DNA of 64,000 nucleotides from DAISWL01 sp036826375 (GTDB taxonomy: Bacteria > Patescibacteriota > Saccharimonadia > Saccharimonadales > HK-STAS-PATE-42), in contig DAISWL010000001.1 of the NCBI GenBank assembly GCA_036826375.1, positions 1 to 64,000 of the forward strand. The letters are read 5' to 3'. The position numbers and the translations under genes were made by a program. A model generated the notes under the pieces. The model saw only the letters and a list, made by a program, of their open reading frames with translations. It did no database searches and was not told the origin of the DNA. Of the stretch, positions 7,718 through 16,871 are shown piece by piece. Positions within the stretch are counted from its first letter, which is position 1; each line of letters begins with the position of its first letter.

Positions 7718-9184
7718 ATGTTATCTAAACAAATAATCGATAAATACCAGCCCGTGATTGGCATCGAATGCCACGTACAGCTAGCTACGAAATCTAAGCT
7801 TTTCACTGCTATTAATAATGACGCTCGTGAGGCTGATCCCAACACCACCGTTGGTCCGCTTTGCTTTGGTCTGCCGGGAACTTTACCCGTGCTTAACCGA
7901 TCGGCCATTGATTTGGCTATTAAATTAGGAGTTGGGCTTAACGCTAGAATAAACGATGTCATCACTTTTGATAGAAAACATTACTTTTACCCAGATAGCC
8001 CCAGCGGATATCAAATCACCCAGATGCAAAACCCAATCATTTTAGGCGGGCATGTAGATGCCACCACCGCCGATGGGCTTAAGTTTAAGGTTAATATTCA
8101 TCACGCCCATTTAGAAACTGATGCCGGCAAATTAACACATCCAGCGGGGGCGGATTATAGTTTAGTAGATTTCAACCGAGTTGGAACTCCGCTGGTAGAA
8201 ATTGTAACTGAACCGGATATTAACAGCCCCGCTGAAGCCAGAGCTTTTGCTGAAGAATTACAAAAAATAGTTATTTTCAGTGGCGCCGGAGACGGCAATC
8301 TTTATTATGGAAATATGCGGTTCGATGTCAACGTCAGCGTTAAGCTTAAGAACGCTGAAGAGTTGGGAATTAGAACTGAGACTAAAAATCTAAATTCATT
8401 TAAATCGGTTGAACGAGCCGCCAAGTTCGAGATTGAACGCCAAATTAAGTTGCTAGAAAAAGGTGAGCGTATAATCCAAGAAACTCGTGGTTGGGATGAT
8501 GCCAAACAAAAAACCTTCTCTCAGCGTAGCAAAGAAGATGCTCATGATTATCGCTACATGCCGGAACCCGACGTTCCTCCAGTAGAAATTGACGAGCAGT
8601 GGGTGAGTAGAGTTAAATCTGAGATGGGTCTTTTACCAGATGATATAAGAGCTAAACTAATTGAAGCTAAAATCAGCCCCGATCTATTTGACATCTTTTT
8701 AGATAATGAGGCCCTACTAAACTTAATTTCAAAAATTATAGATCTCAAAAACCAAGATGTAAAACTAATAAAGAAGGCGGTATCTTGGCTTACTAGCGAT
8801 GTTCTGCCTCTTATTAGCGGAGATCAGCCAGAAATTAAAAAATTGGCTCTGAGCCCTGAAAACCTAATTAAGCTTAGTGATCTAGTTGAAAATGGGAACC
8901 TGAGTTCTACCGGCGCCAAGCAGGTTCTAATTGAAATTTGCAAAAAAGATTGCGACCCCGAAGCAGTTGCCGAGAGTTTAAGCTTAATTCAAGTTAGCGA
9001 TAATAGTTTTATAGAAAAAATTGTAGCGGAAGTTATTGATGCCAACCCCCAAGCCGTAGCTGATGTCAAAAACGGCGAGCTAAAAGCGATTGGCTTTTTA
9101 ACCGGCCAGGTGATGAAGCTGAGCAAGGGCCAGGCTAACCCCGCACTAGCTACTGGTGAAATCAAGAAACAACTAGGGGTTTAG
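7718..9184 (+). CDS. gatB: Asp/Glu-tRNA amidotransferase subunit B
   Basis: GatB is the kinase subunit that activates the misacylated tRNA's carboxyl group and channels ammonia from GatA. The 488-residue length is usual. Family hallmarks are the start IIDKYQPVIGIECHVQLATKSKLF, LCFGLPGTLPVLN, the stretch RKHYFYPDSPSGYQITQ, and the core VDFNRVGTPLVEIVTEPD. A helical YqeY-like tail domain at the C-terminus binds tRNA. An ATG at 7714 is out of frame. The gene is separated from gatA by about 5 kb of unrelated DNA although gatCAB is often contiguous. Confidence 0.96.
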   Translation: MLSKQIIDKYQPVIGIECHVQLATKSKLFTAINNDAREADPNTTVGPLCFGLPGTLPVLNRSAIDLAIKLGVGLNARINDVITFDRKHYFYPDSPSGYQITQMQNPIILGGHVDATTADGLKFKVNIHHAHLETDAGKLTHPAGADYSLVDFNRVGTPLVEIVTEPDINSPAEARAFAEELQKIVIFSGAGDGNLYYGNMRFDVNVSVKLKNAEELGIRTETKNLNSFKSVERAAKFEIERQIKLLEKGERIIQETRGWDDAKQKTFSQRSKEDAHDYRYMPEPDVPPVEIDEQWVSRVKSEMGLLPDDIRAKLIEAKISPDLFDIFLDNEALLNLISKIIDLKNQDVKLIKKAVSWLTSDVLPLISGDQPEIKKLALSPENLIKLSDLVENGNLSSTGAKQVLIEICKKDCDPEAVAESLSLIQVSDNSFIEKIVAEVIDANPQAVADVKNGELKAIGFLTGQVMKLSKGQANPALATGEIKKQLGV

Positions 9185-9194
9185 CGTATTATCT

Positions 9195-9223
9195 AGAGCT
9201 ATTTCAGAGTTACAGCTCTTTAT
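9195..9223 (+). terminator. weak hairpin after gatB
   Basis: AGAGCT (9195-9200) and AGCTCT (9214-9219) can pair around a 13-base loop, followed by a short T-rich stretch. It lies 11 bases after the gatB stop and overlaps the -35 of the mnmA promoter, so its role is uncertain. Confidence 0.3.
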
Positions 9224-9247
9224 ACATTAAGCCTAATACCGTATACT
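9219..9247 (+). promoter_or_regulatory. promoter of mnmA-dus
   Basis: TTTATA (9219-9224), a 17-bp spacer and TATACT (9242-9247) lie before mnmA. Fifteen bases separate the -10 from the ATG, so a leader of only about eight bases is expected, and no Shine-Dalgarno is visible. Confidence 0.6.
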
Positions 9248-9262
9248 TGAATTAGATTTATT

Positions 9263-10312
9263 ATGAATGTATTTATAGGCCTCTCCGGAGGCGTAGATTC
9301 TAGCGTTAGCGCCAAATTATTACTTGATGCCGGACATCAGGTTACTGGCGTGTACATGAAAAACTGGGCGGAAGATCTGCCTGGTTTTGAGTGCCCATGG
9401 AAGGATGATTACCGCGATGCCAAACGTATCGCCGTTCAGCTGGGTATTAAATTTAAAGTTTACGATTTTACTAAAGAATATAAACAACTTGTTGTAGATG
9501 AGATGCTCGAAGCCTTCAAACAGGGCTTAACTCCCAACCCAGATGTAATGTGCAATCAAGAAATTAAGTTTAACTTATTTTATAAACTGGCCTTGAAAGA
9601 AGGGGCGGAATCTATTGCCACTGGTCATTACGCTAAACTTAAAAATGGAAAATTATTGATTCCTTATGATGCCAATAAAGATCAAACTTATTTTCTGTAC
9701 AGAGTTAAATCTGAGGCTCTGAAGCACACCATTTTTCCTTTAAGTGATTTAGATAAGCCGGAGGTTAAATTATTAGCCAAAAAATGGGGTTTAGTTACAG
9801 CCGCCAAAAAAGAGAGTATGGGCATCTGCTTTGTTGGTAAAGTTGGCATTAAAGATTTCCTAAAAAACTTTATAGATGTTAAACCTGGCGATATTGTAGA
9901 TCAAAATGGAAAAATAATAGGCAAGCACGAAGGCTCGGAGCTATATACTATCGGCCAGCGTCATGGGCTTAACATCGGGGAAGAAAAACCTTATTATATA
10001 ACTAAAAAAGATGTTAAACTTAATATCATTTACGTCACAGATGATATATCCGATCCTAATCTATCCTGCAAGATATTAACTTTAAATTCATTAAGTTGGA
10101 TTACCACTCAACCAGACCCAAACCAAAAATACCTTTTAAGATATCGCCACAGAGGTCAGCTGATAGAATCTTCATTGAAATTCATCGATCAGGATGCTCT
10201 AGAGCTAAACTTAAGCCAGGAGCAACGCTCAATTTCTCCGGGGCAATCTGCCGTAATTTATTCTATGGCGGGCGAATGCATGGGCGGAGGTATCATCAGT
10301 GCCACAAAATAA
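9263..10312 (+). CDS. mnmA: tRNA-specific 2-thiouridylase
   Basis: MnmA thiolates U34 of tRNAs for Lys, Glu and Gln, using ATP and a persulfide sulfur carrier. The 349-residue protein opens with the PP-loop motif FIGLSGGVDSSVSAKLL and ends with the beta-barrel domain (YTIGQRHGLNIG, then SPGQSAVIY). Both conserved cysteines are present: one in NPDVMCNQEIKF and one in GICFVGK. It overlaps dus by 14 bases, so two tRNA-modifying enzymes share a transcript. The rhodanese-like protein encoded at 48.3 kb could in principle be a sulfur donor, but nothing in the sequence links them. Confidence 0.95.
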   Translation: MNVFIGLSGGVDSSVSAKLLLDAGHQVTGVYMKNWAEDLPGFECPWKDDYRDAKRIAVQLGIKFKVYDFTKEYKQLVVDEMLEAFKQGLTPNPDVMCNQEIKFNLFYKLALKEGAESIATGHYAKLKNGKLLIPYDANKDQTYFLYRVKSEALKHTIFPLSDLDKPEVKLLAKKWGLVTAAKKESMGICFVGKVGIKDFLKNFIDVKPGDIVDQNGKIIGKHEGSELYTIGQRHGLNIGEEKPYYITKKDVKLNIIYVTDDISDPNLSCKILTLNSLSWITTQPDPNQKYLLRYRHRGQLIESSLKFIDQDALELNLSQEQRSISPGQSAVIYSMAGECMGGGIISATK

Positions 10313-11273
10313 CATTTGGCAAAAAGCTTCTAAGCTTAAGATTTTAGCTCCCATGGATGACGTTACGGATGTAGCTTTTCGGCGAATGATTTTCGAGCTC
10401 GGCCCACCAGATATTTTTTTCACTGAATTTGTTAATGTTGATGGCCTAAATTCTGCCGGAAGGCCCAATCTGGTTCATAAACTACTTAAGTTTAACAATA
10501 CTGAAGATGTCATCGCCCAAGTTTGGGGATTGAAGCCGGAGAATTTTCAAGCTACCGCTGAGTATTTAGTGGAAATGGGCTTCAAAGGCATAGATATTAA
10601 CATGGGTTGCCCGGTTAAAGATGTAGTTAAAACAGGGGCGGGAAGTGCTATGATTGAAAATCCTGAAAAAGCTCGTGAAATAGTTGAATCTACCAGAATT
10701 GGCGCGGGAGGGAAAATCCCAGTTAGCATTAAAACCCGAATTGGCTTTAAAAATATAGATTTAGGCTGGATCGAATTTTTGCTTAAGCTTAAGTTGCCAG
10801 CTCTGACCGTTCATTTAAGAACCCAAAAAGAAATGAGTAAAGTTCCGGCTCATTGGGACATTTTACCCCAAATACTAAGCTTAAGAGATAACCTGAGCCC
10901 TGAAACTAAAATCATTGCCAACGGAGATATTTTCGATAAAAACATCCTTAAGCATAAAATTGAAATTGAAGGCTTGAACGGTGTGATGATCGGTAGGGGC
11001 ATCTTTCATGACCCGTTTATTTTTAACCCTGAAGTAGATTTCTTAAGCTTAAATAAAAATCAGAAATTAAGCTTAATGAAAAGGCACATTGAACTATACA
11101 AACAATTTTATATGAACGGGGGAGCAGGGGAAAATGGCCAACGCAGATTGCCAACTTTGTTTAAGTTCGCTAAAGTTTACATCTCTGGTTTTAATGGCGC
11201 AGTGGAACTGAGAACTAAAATGATGCAGACTAGAACACTAGCGGAGTTTGAGTTGATATTAGATAAAAACTAA
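10299..11273 (+). CDS. dus: tRNA-dihydrouridine synthase
   Basis: FMN-dependent reductase that converts uridines in the tRNA D loop to dihydrouridine. The TIM-barrel features are clear: LAPMDDVTDVAFRRM at the start, the catalytic Cys104 in DINMGCPVKDVVKTGAGSAM, the FMN-binding Lys and Arg in VSIKTRIGF, and GDIFD then GVMIGRGIFHDPFIF toward the C-terminus, followed by the small helical tRNA-binding domain. The start is GTG at 10299, inside the end of mnmA. At 324 residues the length is normal. Several copies of the TAAGCTTA word lie inside this gene. Confidence 0.94.
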   Translation: MPQNNIWQKASKLKILAPMDDVTDVAFRRMIFELGPPDIFFTEFVNVDGLNSAGRPNLVHKLLKFNNTEDVIAQVWGLKPENFQATAEYLVEMGFKGIDINMGCPVKDVVKTGAGSAMIENPEKAREIVESTRIGAGGKIPVSIKTRIGFKNIDLGWIEFLLKLKLPALTVHLRTQKEMSKVPAHWDILPQILSLRDNLSPETKIIANGDIFDKNILKHKIEIEGLNGVMIGRGIFHDPFIFNPEVDFLSLNKNQKLSLMKRHIELYKQFYMNGGAGENGQRRLPTLFKFAKVYISGFNGAVELRTKMMQTRTLAEFELILDKN

Positions 11274-11320
11274 CCTTAAGCATTACTTTTACTAAGCTTA
11301 AATTGTTAAAATAAGCTTTA

Positions 11321-11968
11321 ATGAATTTAATTCCAGAAAAATTGCAACCCTGGCACAATAAACTGAGCGAAAAATCTAGATTATTGTACTATGGAGTTTT
11401 AGGCAACTTAAGCTTAACAGTGTTAGATTCTGCCGCCAGCTTAGCGGGCGGGCAAGGCTCGGTTATCAATGGCTTGCATAATGCTGGCGATGTAGCATCT
11501 TATAGTTTAAGAACATTAGTGGCTTCAAATAAATTGCCCGAAAAAGCATCTAAAAATATTTTGTTAGGAGCTAATTTACTAGCCTTAGGCTTAACCGGGC
11601 TGTTTGCTATTAAGAGCGTGGTAGATTTAGTATCTGGCAACCAGCACCTAGTTGAGCCCTCCGCGGCAGCGCTAGAAGCTGTTAGCAGTTTAGGAAATTT
11701 CGCTATTGCAGGTGCCCTAAAAAATGATGAGGAAGAGGGAGATCACACTCATAATCATACCCATAATCACGCCTTGAAAGATGGGCACCACCATGCTAAA
11801 ACTGATGCCTGGGCCAGTTTAACTGGAGCTGGAGGATTAAGTTTAGCAACCGTAACCGGAGATTCCCGATTAGATTCAGCTGGAGCTGTAGTTGGCGGAG
11901 CTTACTTTGCCCGGCATATGATTAAACATCTTCGGAGCGTGAGGGGAGGGCATCATCACCAAGCTTAA
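11321..11968 (+). CDS. CDF-like membrane protein with histidine-rich loop
   Basis: Resembles a shortened cation diffusion facilitator (Zn/Cd/Fe exporter family). Visible features are a segment with Asp and Ser (LTVLDSAASLAGGQGSVINGLHNAGD), a membrane helix (about 85-105), a loop rich in His (DHTHNHTHNHALKDGHHH) typical of the metal-binding loop of CDF transporters, and a pair like their fifth segment (HAKTDAWASLTGAGG). It ends GGHHHQA. The 215 residues lack the cytoplasmic C-terminal domain of classic CDF proteins. A divergent family member is the best call; transport itself is not proven by sequence. Confidence 0.65.
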   Translation: MNLIPEKLQPWHNKLSEKSRLLYYGVLGNLSLTVLDSAASLAGGQGSVINGLHNAGDVASYSLRTLVASNKLPEKASKNILLGANLLALGLTGLFAIKSVVDLVSGNQHLVEPSAAALEAVSSLGNFAIAGALKNDEEEGDHTHNHTHNHALKDGHHHAKTDAWASLTGAGGLSLATVTGDSRLDSAGAVVGGAYFARHMIKHLRSVRGGHHHQA

Positions 11969-11982
11969 TCTGAAACCTGCAC

Positions 11983-12011
11983 TTTATAGTTTGGGTTCTA
12001 TAGCTTATACT
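11983..12011 (+). promoter_or_regulatory. promoter of the PIG-V-like gene, leaderless type
   Basis: TTTATA (11983-11988), a 17-bp spacer and TATACT (12006-12011) end seven bases before the ATG at 12019. Confidence 0.62.
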
Positions 12012-12018
12012 TATAGTT

Positions 12019-13389
12019 ATGAAAATTAAAGGGACTAAACTTAATCTACAAGAAGATGGCGATTCTTCGGGTTTTAGTTCGGGCGAGCAAACGAAGGCTA
12101 GAAGTTGGAAGTTTTTGCCGAAGTTGTTTAACTTAGATAAGAACGAGAAATCTATTATAAAGCTATATTTTTGGAATAGAATTATTTTAACAATAATCGC
12201 TATGATATTTATAGGTTTAGTCGGTCGGGCGAATCCGACTAACAGTTTAAATACACTGCATCCAACTTTTATTAAGAACGCCCCTCAAGAATTTAGTAGC
12301 ATAGCACCGCTTAACCTATGGGGCAATTGGGATTCCGGCTGGTATTTACGGATAGCGAATGAAGGCTATAAACCTAGTATCAATCAGGCTAACCAAGCCA
12401 GTATAGTTTTCATGCCGATGTACCCTCTGCTTGTAAATGTGGTTTCAAAAGTAACTTTTTTAGATAAGTTTTTAGTGGGCTTGATACTCAGTAATATATT
12501 CTTCGTAGTATTCTTAATTTTATTTTATCGCTACTTCAAGCTACATTTTGATGAGGTTTCAGCCAAGTATGCATCCATCGCTATAATAGCCTATCCTTTT
12601 GGATACTATTTCTCATCATTTTATGGAGAATCCTTGTTTTTATTGGCAATATTTTTGACTATAACCGGTGCCCTAAATAATAGATGGCGTTTGAGCGGGC
12701 TAGGTTTATTTGTAGCAATTTTAACTAAACTTAATGGTTGGATATTATGTTTGCCGCTTGCATGGATAATGATAAGAAAATTAATTACGATAGTTAAATC
12801 TAAGCCCAGAAAGGTAACTCCCGTATTCAACCAACTAGCAAGCTATTTATGGGTTATAGCTGGTTTTATCGGTGCAATTACAATTTATTTGAGTATCAAC
12901 AAATTAGTTTTTGGTAATTATTTCGCCTTTATGGATATAGAAAAAGCCGGCTGGAATAAACAGTTGTATAATCCTGTAATTTTGACCTTCAATTACATTA
13001 AGGGCTCGGCGGCTAACGCTCTGTTTGCCTCTGTGGGCATCTTAGCATTATTGGCGTCAATAATTTGCTTAATAAAGATTAAGCCATTTAGAGAATTTGG
13101 ATTATTCTTTAGCGTAGCGATGATCCTTTACTTTTCTACTGGTATGGAGGGGATAACCAGATATTCAATCCCTGTTTTGCCTATTTATGCTCTTATCGGG
13201 TTACTGACTGCTGGGTATTATAATCTGAAAGCGGGTAAAATTAACGAAATAAACTCACCAACGCAAACTGCAAAAAATAAGATGTTAAACATCATCAGCA
13301 ATAACCCGGAAGCTATTTTTTATACTATGTTTATGCTTCAGGCCTTATTTATGGCTTTATGGGTGGGTGGTCATCCGTTTTTAATGTAG
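12019..13389 (+). CDS. PIG-V-like polytopic mannosyltransferase
   Basis: Integral membrane glycosyltransferase (GT-C fold) that would take mannose or another sugar from a polyprenyl-phosphate donor to an extracellular acceptor. After a cytoplasmic N-terminus of about 50 residues there are roughly nine to ten hydrophobic segments. The diagnostic first outer loop has GNWDSGWYLRIANEGYKP and then FMPMYPLLVNVV, matching the PIG-V pattern W-D-x-x-WY...GY...PLYP. TGMEGITRYSIPVLPIYAL near the end fits the family too. Its last 41 bases overlap the convergent ChbG-like gene. With the GT2 and ChbG genes opposite it suggests a small cell-surface glycan locus. Confidence 0.75.
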   Translation: MKIKGTKLNLQEDGDSSGFSSGEQTKARSWKFLPKLFNLDKNEKSIIKLYFWNRIILTIIAMIFIGLVGRANPTNSLNTLHPTFIKNAPQEFSSIAPLNLWGNWDSGWYLRIANEGYKPSINQANQASIVFMPMYPLLVNVVSKVTFLDKFLVGLILSNIFFVVFLILFYRYFKLHFDEVSAKYASIAIIAYPFGYYFSSFYGESLFLLAIFLTITGALNNRWRLSGLGLFVAILTKLNGWILCLPLAWIMIRKLITIVKSKPRKVTPVFNQLASYLWVIAGFIGAITIYLSINKLVFGNYFAFMDIEKAGWNKQLYNPVILTFNYIKGSAANALFASVGILALLASIICLIKIKPFREFGLFFSVAMILYFSTGMEGITRYSIPVLPIYALIGLLTAGYYNLKAGKINEINSPTQTAKNKMLNIISNNPEAIFYTMFMLQALFMALWVGGHPFLM

Positions 13390-14110
13390 TATTAATCTTA
13401 TCAAAAGAAGTAGCGGGATGAATCACGATTAAGTTTAATCTATTTATTTTATCCAAGCTTATTTTTTCCCAGCTTGCCATATAATAATCTACAAAGGGTT
13501 TATTCCATGTAGTGGGCATCTTTAAAGATGGAGATGACAAACGCGCCAATAACCTCATCAGCTTAAGCTTAAGATGCCCAACCAATGATACGCTTTTAAG
13601 ATGCCCAAGCGATCTGAATTCGAAATCTGCTATATCGTTAAACTTACTGATTAAAAAACTAGATATCGGTTCAAAAGCTTGAATATGTTGCTCGCCGTCC
13701 ACACCTCTAAACTTAATTCCCATCTGCCCTGCAAGCTTAAGTTGAGCCTCTAATTCTGTTTTTATATCATTCGGGTTGATTAACCTTAAGGCTAGAGCTA
13801 GAGCCATTTTAGTTGTATGGTACTTAAATTGACCCGAACTATTAACTAAACTGGGCACTGATTTGGGGTCTGAAATTGGGGATCCCGTAGTTAGGTTTGG
13901 ATGCCAAAAAGCTTTAACGTCAGGATGCTTTTTGATGTAGCTCCAAGCCTCTTTAGCTTCGCCATAATTCATTAAAATAGATACACTTTTCAGAGAACCT
14001 AACTCATTAAACTTAATTACCTGATTAAGTATCTGGCGATTTTTACCGACATCGTCAATATGAAATATCAATTTATAATCTTTTATTTTTTGTTCTGATA
14101 TTGCTTCCAT
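13349..14110 (-). CDS. ChbG/YdjC-like carbohydrate deacetylase
   Basis: Resembles the YdjC/ChbG family, metal-dependent enzymes that remove acetyl groups from N-acetylated sugars. The pattern fits: the Asp pair in FHIDDVGKN, then SVSILMNYGEAKEAW, the metal His in FWHPNLTTGSPIS, PSLVNSSGQF, and the second His motif VDGEQHIQAFEPI. The C-terminal LIVIHPA also fits. With 253 residues it is slightly short. It overlaps the upstream GT2 gene by 28 bases and the convergent PIG-V-like gene at its 3' end. The likely role is trimming a sugar in the surface glycan built by its neighbours. Confidence 0.7.
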   Translation of the reverse strand: MEAISEQKIKDYKLIFHIDDVGKNRQILNQVIKFNELGSLKSVSILMNYGEAKEAWSYIKKHPDVKAFWHPNLTTGSPISDPKSVPSLVNSSGQFKYHTTKMALALALRLINPNDIKTELEAQLKLAGQMGIKFRGVDGEQHIQAFEPISSFLISKFNDIADFEFRSLGHLKSVSLVGHLKLKLMRLLARLSSPSLKMPTTWNKPFVDYYMASWEKISLDKINRLNLIVIHPATSFDKINTTLKTDDHPPIKP

Positions 14111-14802
14111 TTTATACTTTTGATTTCTTTCAAATCTTCTTTTGCTCTTTTAACGATATTAACTCTAGGTGAACGTATTTCTTCTAGTTTAATTGGTATC
14201 TCACTTAAAACTAATTTGGCTTTCTGCGCCTGTATTAATAATTCACTTTCAACTAGCTCATTTTGGGTTGTACTCTTGATTAAGTTTAATAGGGTATCTG
14301 ACATCCTGAACATTTTTATTCCGTGAGTATCTCCACCGCTATAGCCCATAGATCTATTCATCAATTTTGTTAATATAATAGATAATATTTTTCTGTAAAA
14401 AGGTCTTTTATCGCTAGATTCTTTATGGCTCTTACATCCTATTACAATATCCACTTTTTGTTCTGCCTCAAGTTTCAATAGAGCATCTTCTACAAAGTCG
14501 ATATCTATCCAATCGGCATTAAACCAAATAGAATAAGCCGTTTTCACTAGTGACAAACCTTCTCTGAACGCATTTCCATAACTCGCTACATCGAGATGCT
14601 TAAAATCTATATCTAATTCAGTGGCAATTTTGGTAGCCATCTCTTGAGATAAATCAGTGCTGCCGTTTTCTATTATAAGTATTTTTATTCCTGTGTATGT
14701 TTGCTGGAGTTTCTTGATAGAATCTGGAATATACTGGGCCAGCAACTGCTGCTCATTATAAACAGGTATAACTGCCGTTAATTCCTCTCCGCTTACCCTC
14801 AT
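14083..14802 (-). CDS. family 2 glycosyltransferase
   Basis: Cytoplasmic GT-A enzyme like dolichol/polyprenyl-phosphate sugar synthases. It starts with LTAVIPVYNEQQLL, has the nucleotide-binding stretch KILIIENGSTDLSQEMA, an Asp motif in WFNADWIDIDF where DxD is expected, and SPRVNIVKRAKEDLKEI at the end. At 239 residues it lacks C-terminal membrane segments. It could make the polyprenyl-linked sugar used by the PIG-V-like enzyme encoded across the way. It is the first gene of a two-gene minus-strand operon with the ChbG-like gene (28-base overlap). Confidence 0.82.
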   Translation of the reverse strand: MRVSGEELTAVIPVYNEQQLLAQYIPDSIKKLQQTYTGIKILIIENGSTDLSQEMATKIATELDIDFKHLDVASYGNAFREGLSLVKTAYSIWFNADWIDIDFVEDALLKLEAEQKVDIVIGCKSHKESSDKRPFYRKILSIILTKLMNRSMGYSGGDTHGIKMFRMSDTLLNLIKSTTQNELVESELLIQAQKAKLVLSEIPIKLEEIRSPRVNIVKRAKEDLKEIKSIKWKQYQNKK

Positions 14803-14862
14803 ATCAATTATTATACTCTATGGTGTCAGTTCGAGACAACTATACAATATGCTACAAAATGC

Positions 14863-14891
14863 TTCATACTTTCTAAATCATAGCTTATACT
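14863..14891 (+). promoter_or_regulatory. promoter of alaS, leaderless type
   Basis: TTCATA (14863-14868), a 17-bp spacer and TATACT (14886-14891) end seven bases before the alaS ATG at 14899. TAGCTTATACTTAT is shared almost exactly with the promoter at 12 kb. Confidence 0.65.
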
Positions 14892-14898
14892 TATCTAT

Positions 14899-16845
14899 AT
14901 GACAGCAAAAGAAATTAGGAGAGAATACTTAAAGTTTTTTAAAGAGCGAGGACATCTGATTGTTCCGCGGGCATCTTTGGTGCCTCAAGATGACCCAACC
15001 ACGCTTTTTACTGGATCTGGTATGCAACCAATGGTTCCATATCTGCTTGGCGAGCAATACCCTGGTGGCGCTAAGCGGATTGCCGATTCACAAGTAGTTT
15101 TTAGGGCAGTAGATATTGACGAAGTGGGGGATAGTGAACATCTTACTTCTTTTGAAATGTTAGGTAATTGGAGTTTAGGTGATTATTTTAAGAAGGAACA
15201 GATCCCTTGGATGGCCGAATTTTTGTTTGATGTGATTAAGTTAGATCCAACTAAAGTTTACGTAACAGTTTATATCGGCAACTCTAAACTTAATATCAAC
15301 AGAGATGATGAGGCAATTGAACTGTGGCAAAACGAGTTTGAAAAACGCGGAGTTGATAATAAAGTTGTGGAGCTTGGAACATCTGAAAACGGCGATAAGC
15401 TTGGCATGCAGGGCGGGCGCATCTTCCTTTACGATGGCAAAGAAAATTGGTGGTCTCGTGGTGGCGATGAAGATGGAACTCCCATTGGCGACCCTTGTGG
15501 CCCAGATTCAGAAATGTTCTTTGATTTTGGAGAACAGTATCATGATGAAACCAAATGGGGCAAGGCTCATCCAGCATCAGATTCACCACGCTTTTCAGAA
15601 ATTGGTAACAATGTTTTTATGGGTTATCGCAAGCTCTCGGAATCTGAATTTGTTAAGCTTAAGGCTCCTAATATTGATCAGGGTTCTGGGCTAGAACGTC
15701 TGGCGATGGCCTCGCTAGGTAAACCCGACATCTCTCAAATTGATTTTGCCAAACCAATCAATCAACAGTTAGAGTTAATCTCTGGCAAAACTTACGCAGA
15801 AAATACAAAGGCTTTTAGGGTAATTACAGATCATATTAAATCTGCTGTCTGGCTGGCAACTGATGGAGTTATTCCTAGTAATACCGGTCAGGGTTATGTA
15901 TTAAGAAGATTAGTTCGCCGAGCAATTAAGTTTAGTTTAGATTTAGGCTTAACCGATAGAGTTGTGGCTCGGTTGGCTCCAGTTGTAAAAGAGATATACG
16001 GAGAAGATTATCCAGAAGTAGCTAAAAACTATGATTCCACCCTCAGCATTCTAGAAAAAGAAGAGCGAGTTTTCCGCCAAACATTGCAAAAAGGCTTGAA
16101 AGAACTTGAAAAGATGGCAAAGAATGGTCATCCTGAACTTGATTCAGGATCCCCATCAAAATCAGAAACAACCCTCTCCGGCCAAGACATCTTTAAGCTT
16201 TATGATACTTACGGATTCCCCAAAGAACTTTCCACCGAAGAGGCTACTCTACGCGGAATTAAGCTTAGTGATGATTGGCAAGATCAGTTTGAAATTACCA
16301 TGCAAGAACAAAAAGAGCGTTCCAGAACCGCAACTAAAGGAGTATTTAAGGGCGGGCTTGGCGGCCAAACCCTGCAACACAAAAAATATCACACCGCCAC
16401 TCACTTAATGTACCAAGCCCTGCGTGATGTTTTAGGCAATCACGTTATTCAACGTGGGAGTAACATCACCGAAGAACGGCTTCGCTTTGATTTTTCTCAT
16501 TTTGAGAAGATGAATCCGGAGCAAATTGCTGAAGTTGAGCGAATTGTGAATGAACAAATTGAAAAAGATTTGCAAATTTCTTGGGCAGAATATCCGACCG
16601 AACAGGCGACCGGAGATCTTGGCGCGCTTGGCCAGTTTGGAGATCGCTACGGCGAAACTGTTAAAGTTTATTCTATGAAAGATCCAAAATCTGAGCCGAG
16701 CGAGCGTCCATTCAGTTTTGAAATCTGCGGAGGCCCTCATGTGGATCATACCGCTCAGCTCAGCGAAGGCGGGCTTAAGTTTAAGATCAAAAAAGAAGAA
16801 TCTAGTTCTGCTGGCGTCAGAAGAATTAAAGCAGTTTTAGCTTAA
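14899..16845 (+). CDS. alaS: alanyl-tRNA synthetase, short form
   Basis: Class II synthetase that charges tRNA(Ala). The catalytic core is intact (FTGSGMQPMVPYLLG, SFEMLGNWSLGDYFK, GSGLERLAM, then TGQGYVLRRLVRRA). The editing domain that clears Ser-tRNA(Ala) has its zinc ligands in HTATH (498-502) and CGGPH near residue 620. The protein stops right after the editing domain at 648 residues, so the C-terminal C-Ala domain (family total usually about 850-880) is absent. A palindromic repeat inserted in frame gives GHPELDSGSP at residues 410-419, in the loop before LSGQDIFKLYDTYGFP. The start is the ATG just behind TATACT. Confidence 0.96.
   Translation: MTAKEIRREYLKFFKERGHLIVPRASLVPQDDPTTLFTGSGMQPMVPYLLGEQYPGGAKRIADSQVVFRAVDIDEVGDSEHLTSFEMLGNWSLGDYFKKEQIPWMAEFLFDVIKLDPTKVYVTVYIGNSKLNINRDDEAIELWQNEFEKRGVDNKVVELGTSENGDKLGMQGGRIFLYDGKENWWSRGGDEDGTPIGDPCGPDSEMFFDFGEQYHDETKWGKAHPASDSPRFSEIGNNVFMGYRKLSESEFVKLKAPNIDQGSGLERLAMASLGKPDISQIDFAKPINQQLELISGKTYAENTKAFRVITDHIKSAVWLATDGVIPSNTGQGYVLRRLVRRAIKFSLDLGLTDRVVARLAPVVKEIYGEDYPEVAKNYDSTLSILEKEERVFRQTLQKGLKELEKMAKNGHPELDSGSPSKSETTLSGQDIFKLYDTYGFPKELSTEEATLRGIKLSDDWQDQFEITMQEQKERSRTATKGVFKGGLGGQTLQHKKYHTATHLMYQALRDVLGNHVIQRGSNITEERLRFDFSHFEKMNPEQIAEVERIVNEQIEKDLQISWAEYPTEQATGDLGALGQFGDRYGETVKVYSMKDPKSEPSERPFSFEICGGPHVDHTAQLSEGGLKFKIKKEESSSAGVRRIKAVLA
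16127..16154. repeat. palindromic protein-coding repeat, copy 3 (in alaS)
   Basis: Same short form as in gatA (arms ATCCTGAA / TTCAGGAT), read as GHPELDSGSPS in a surface loop of AlaRS. Confidence 0.85.
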
Positions 16846-16871
16846 GTTTAAGGGTGAATTGATAAACTATT

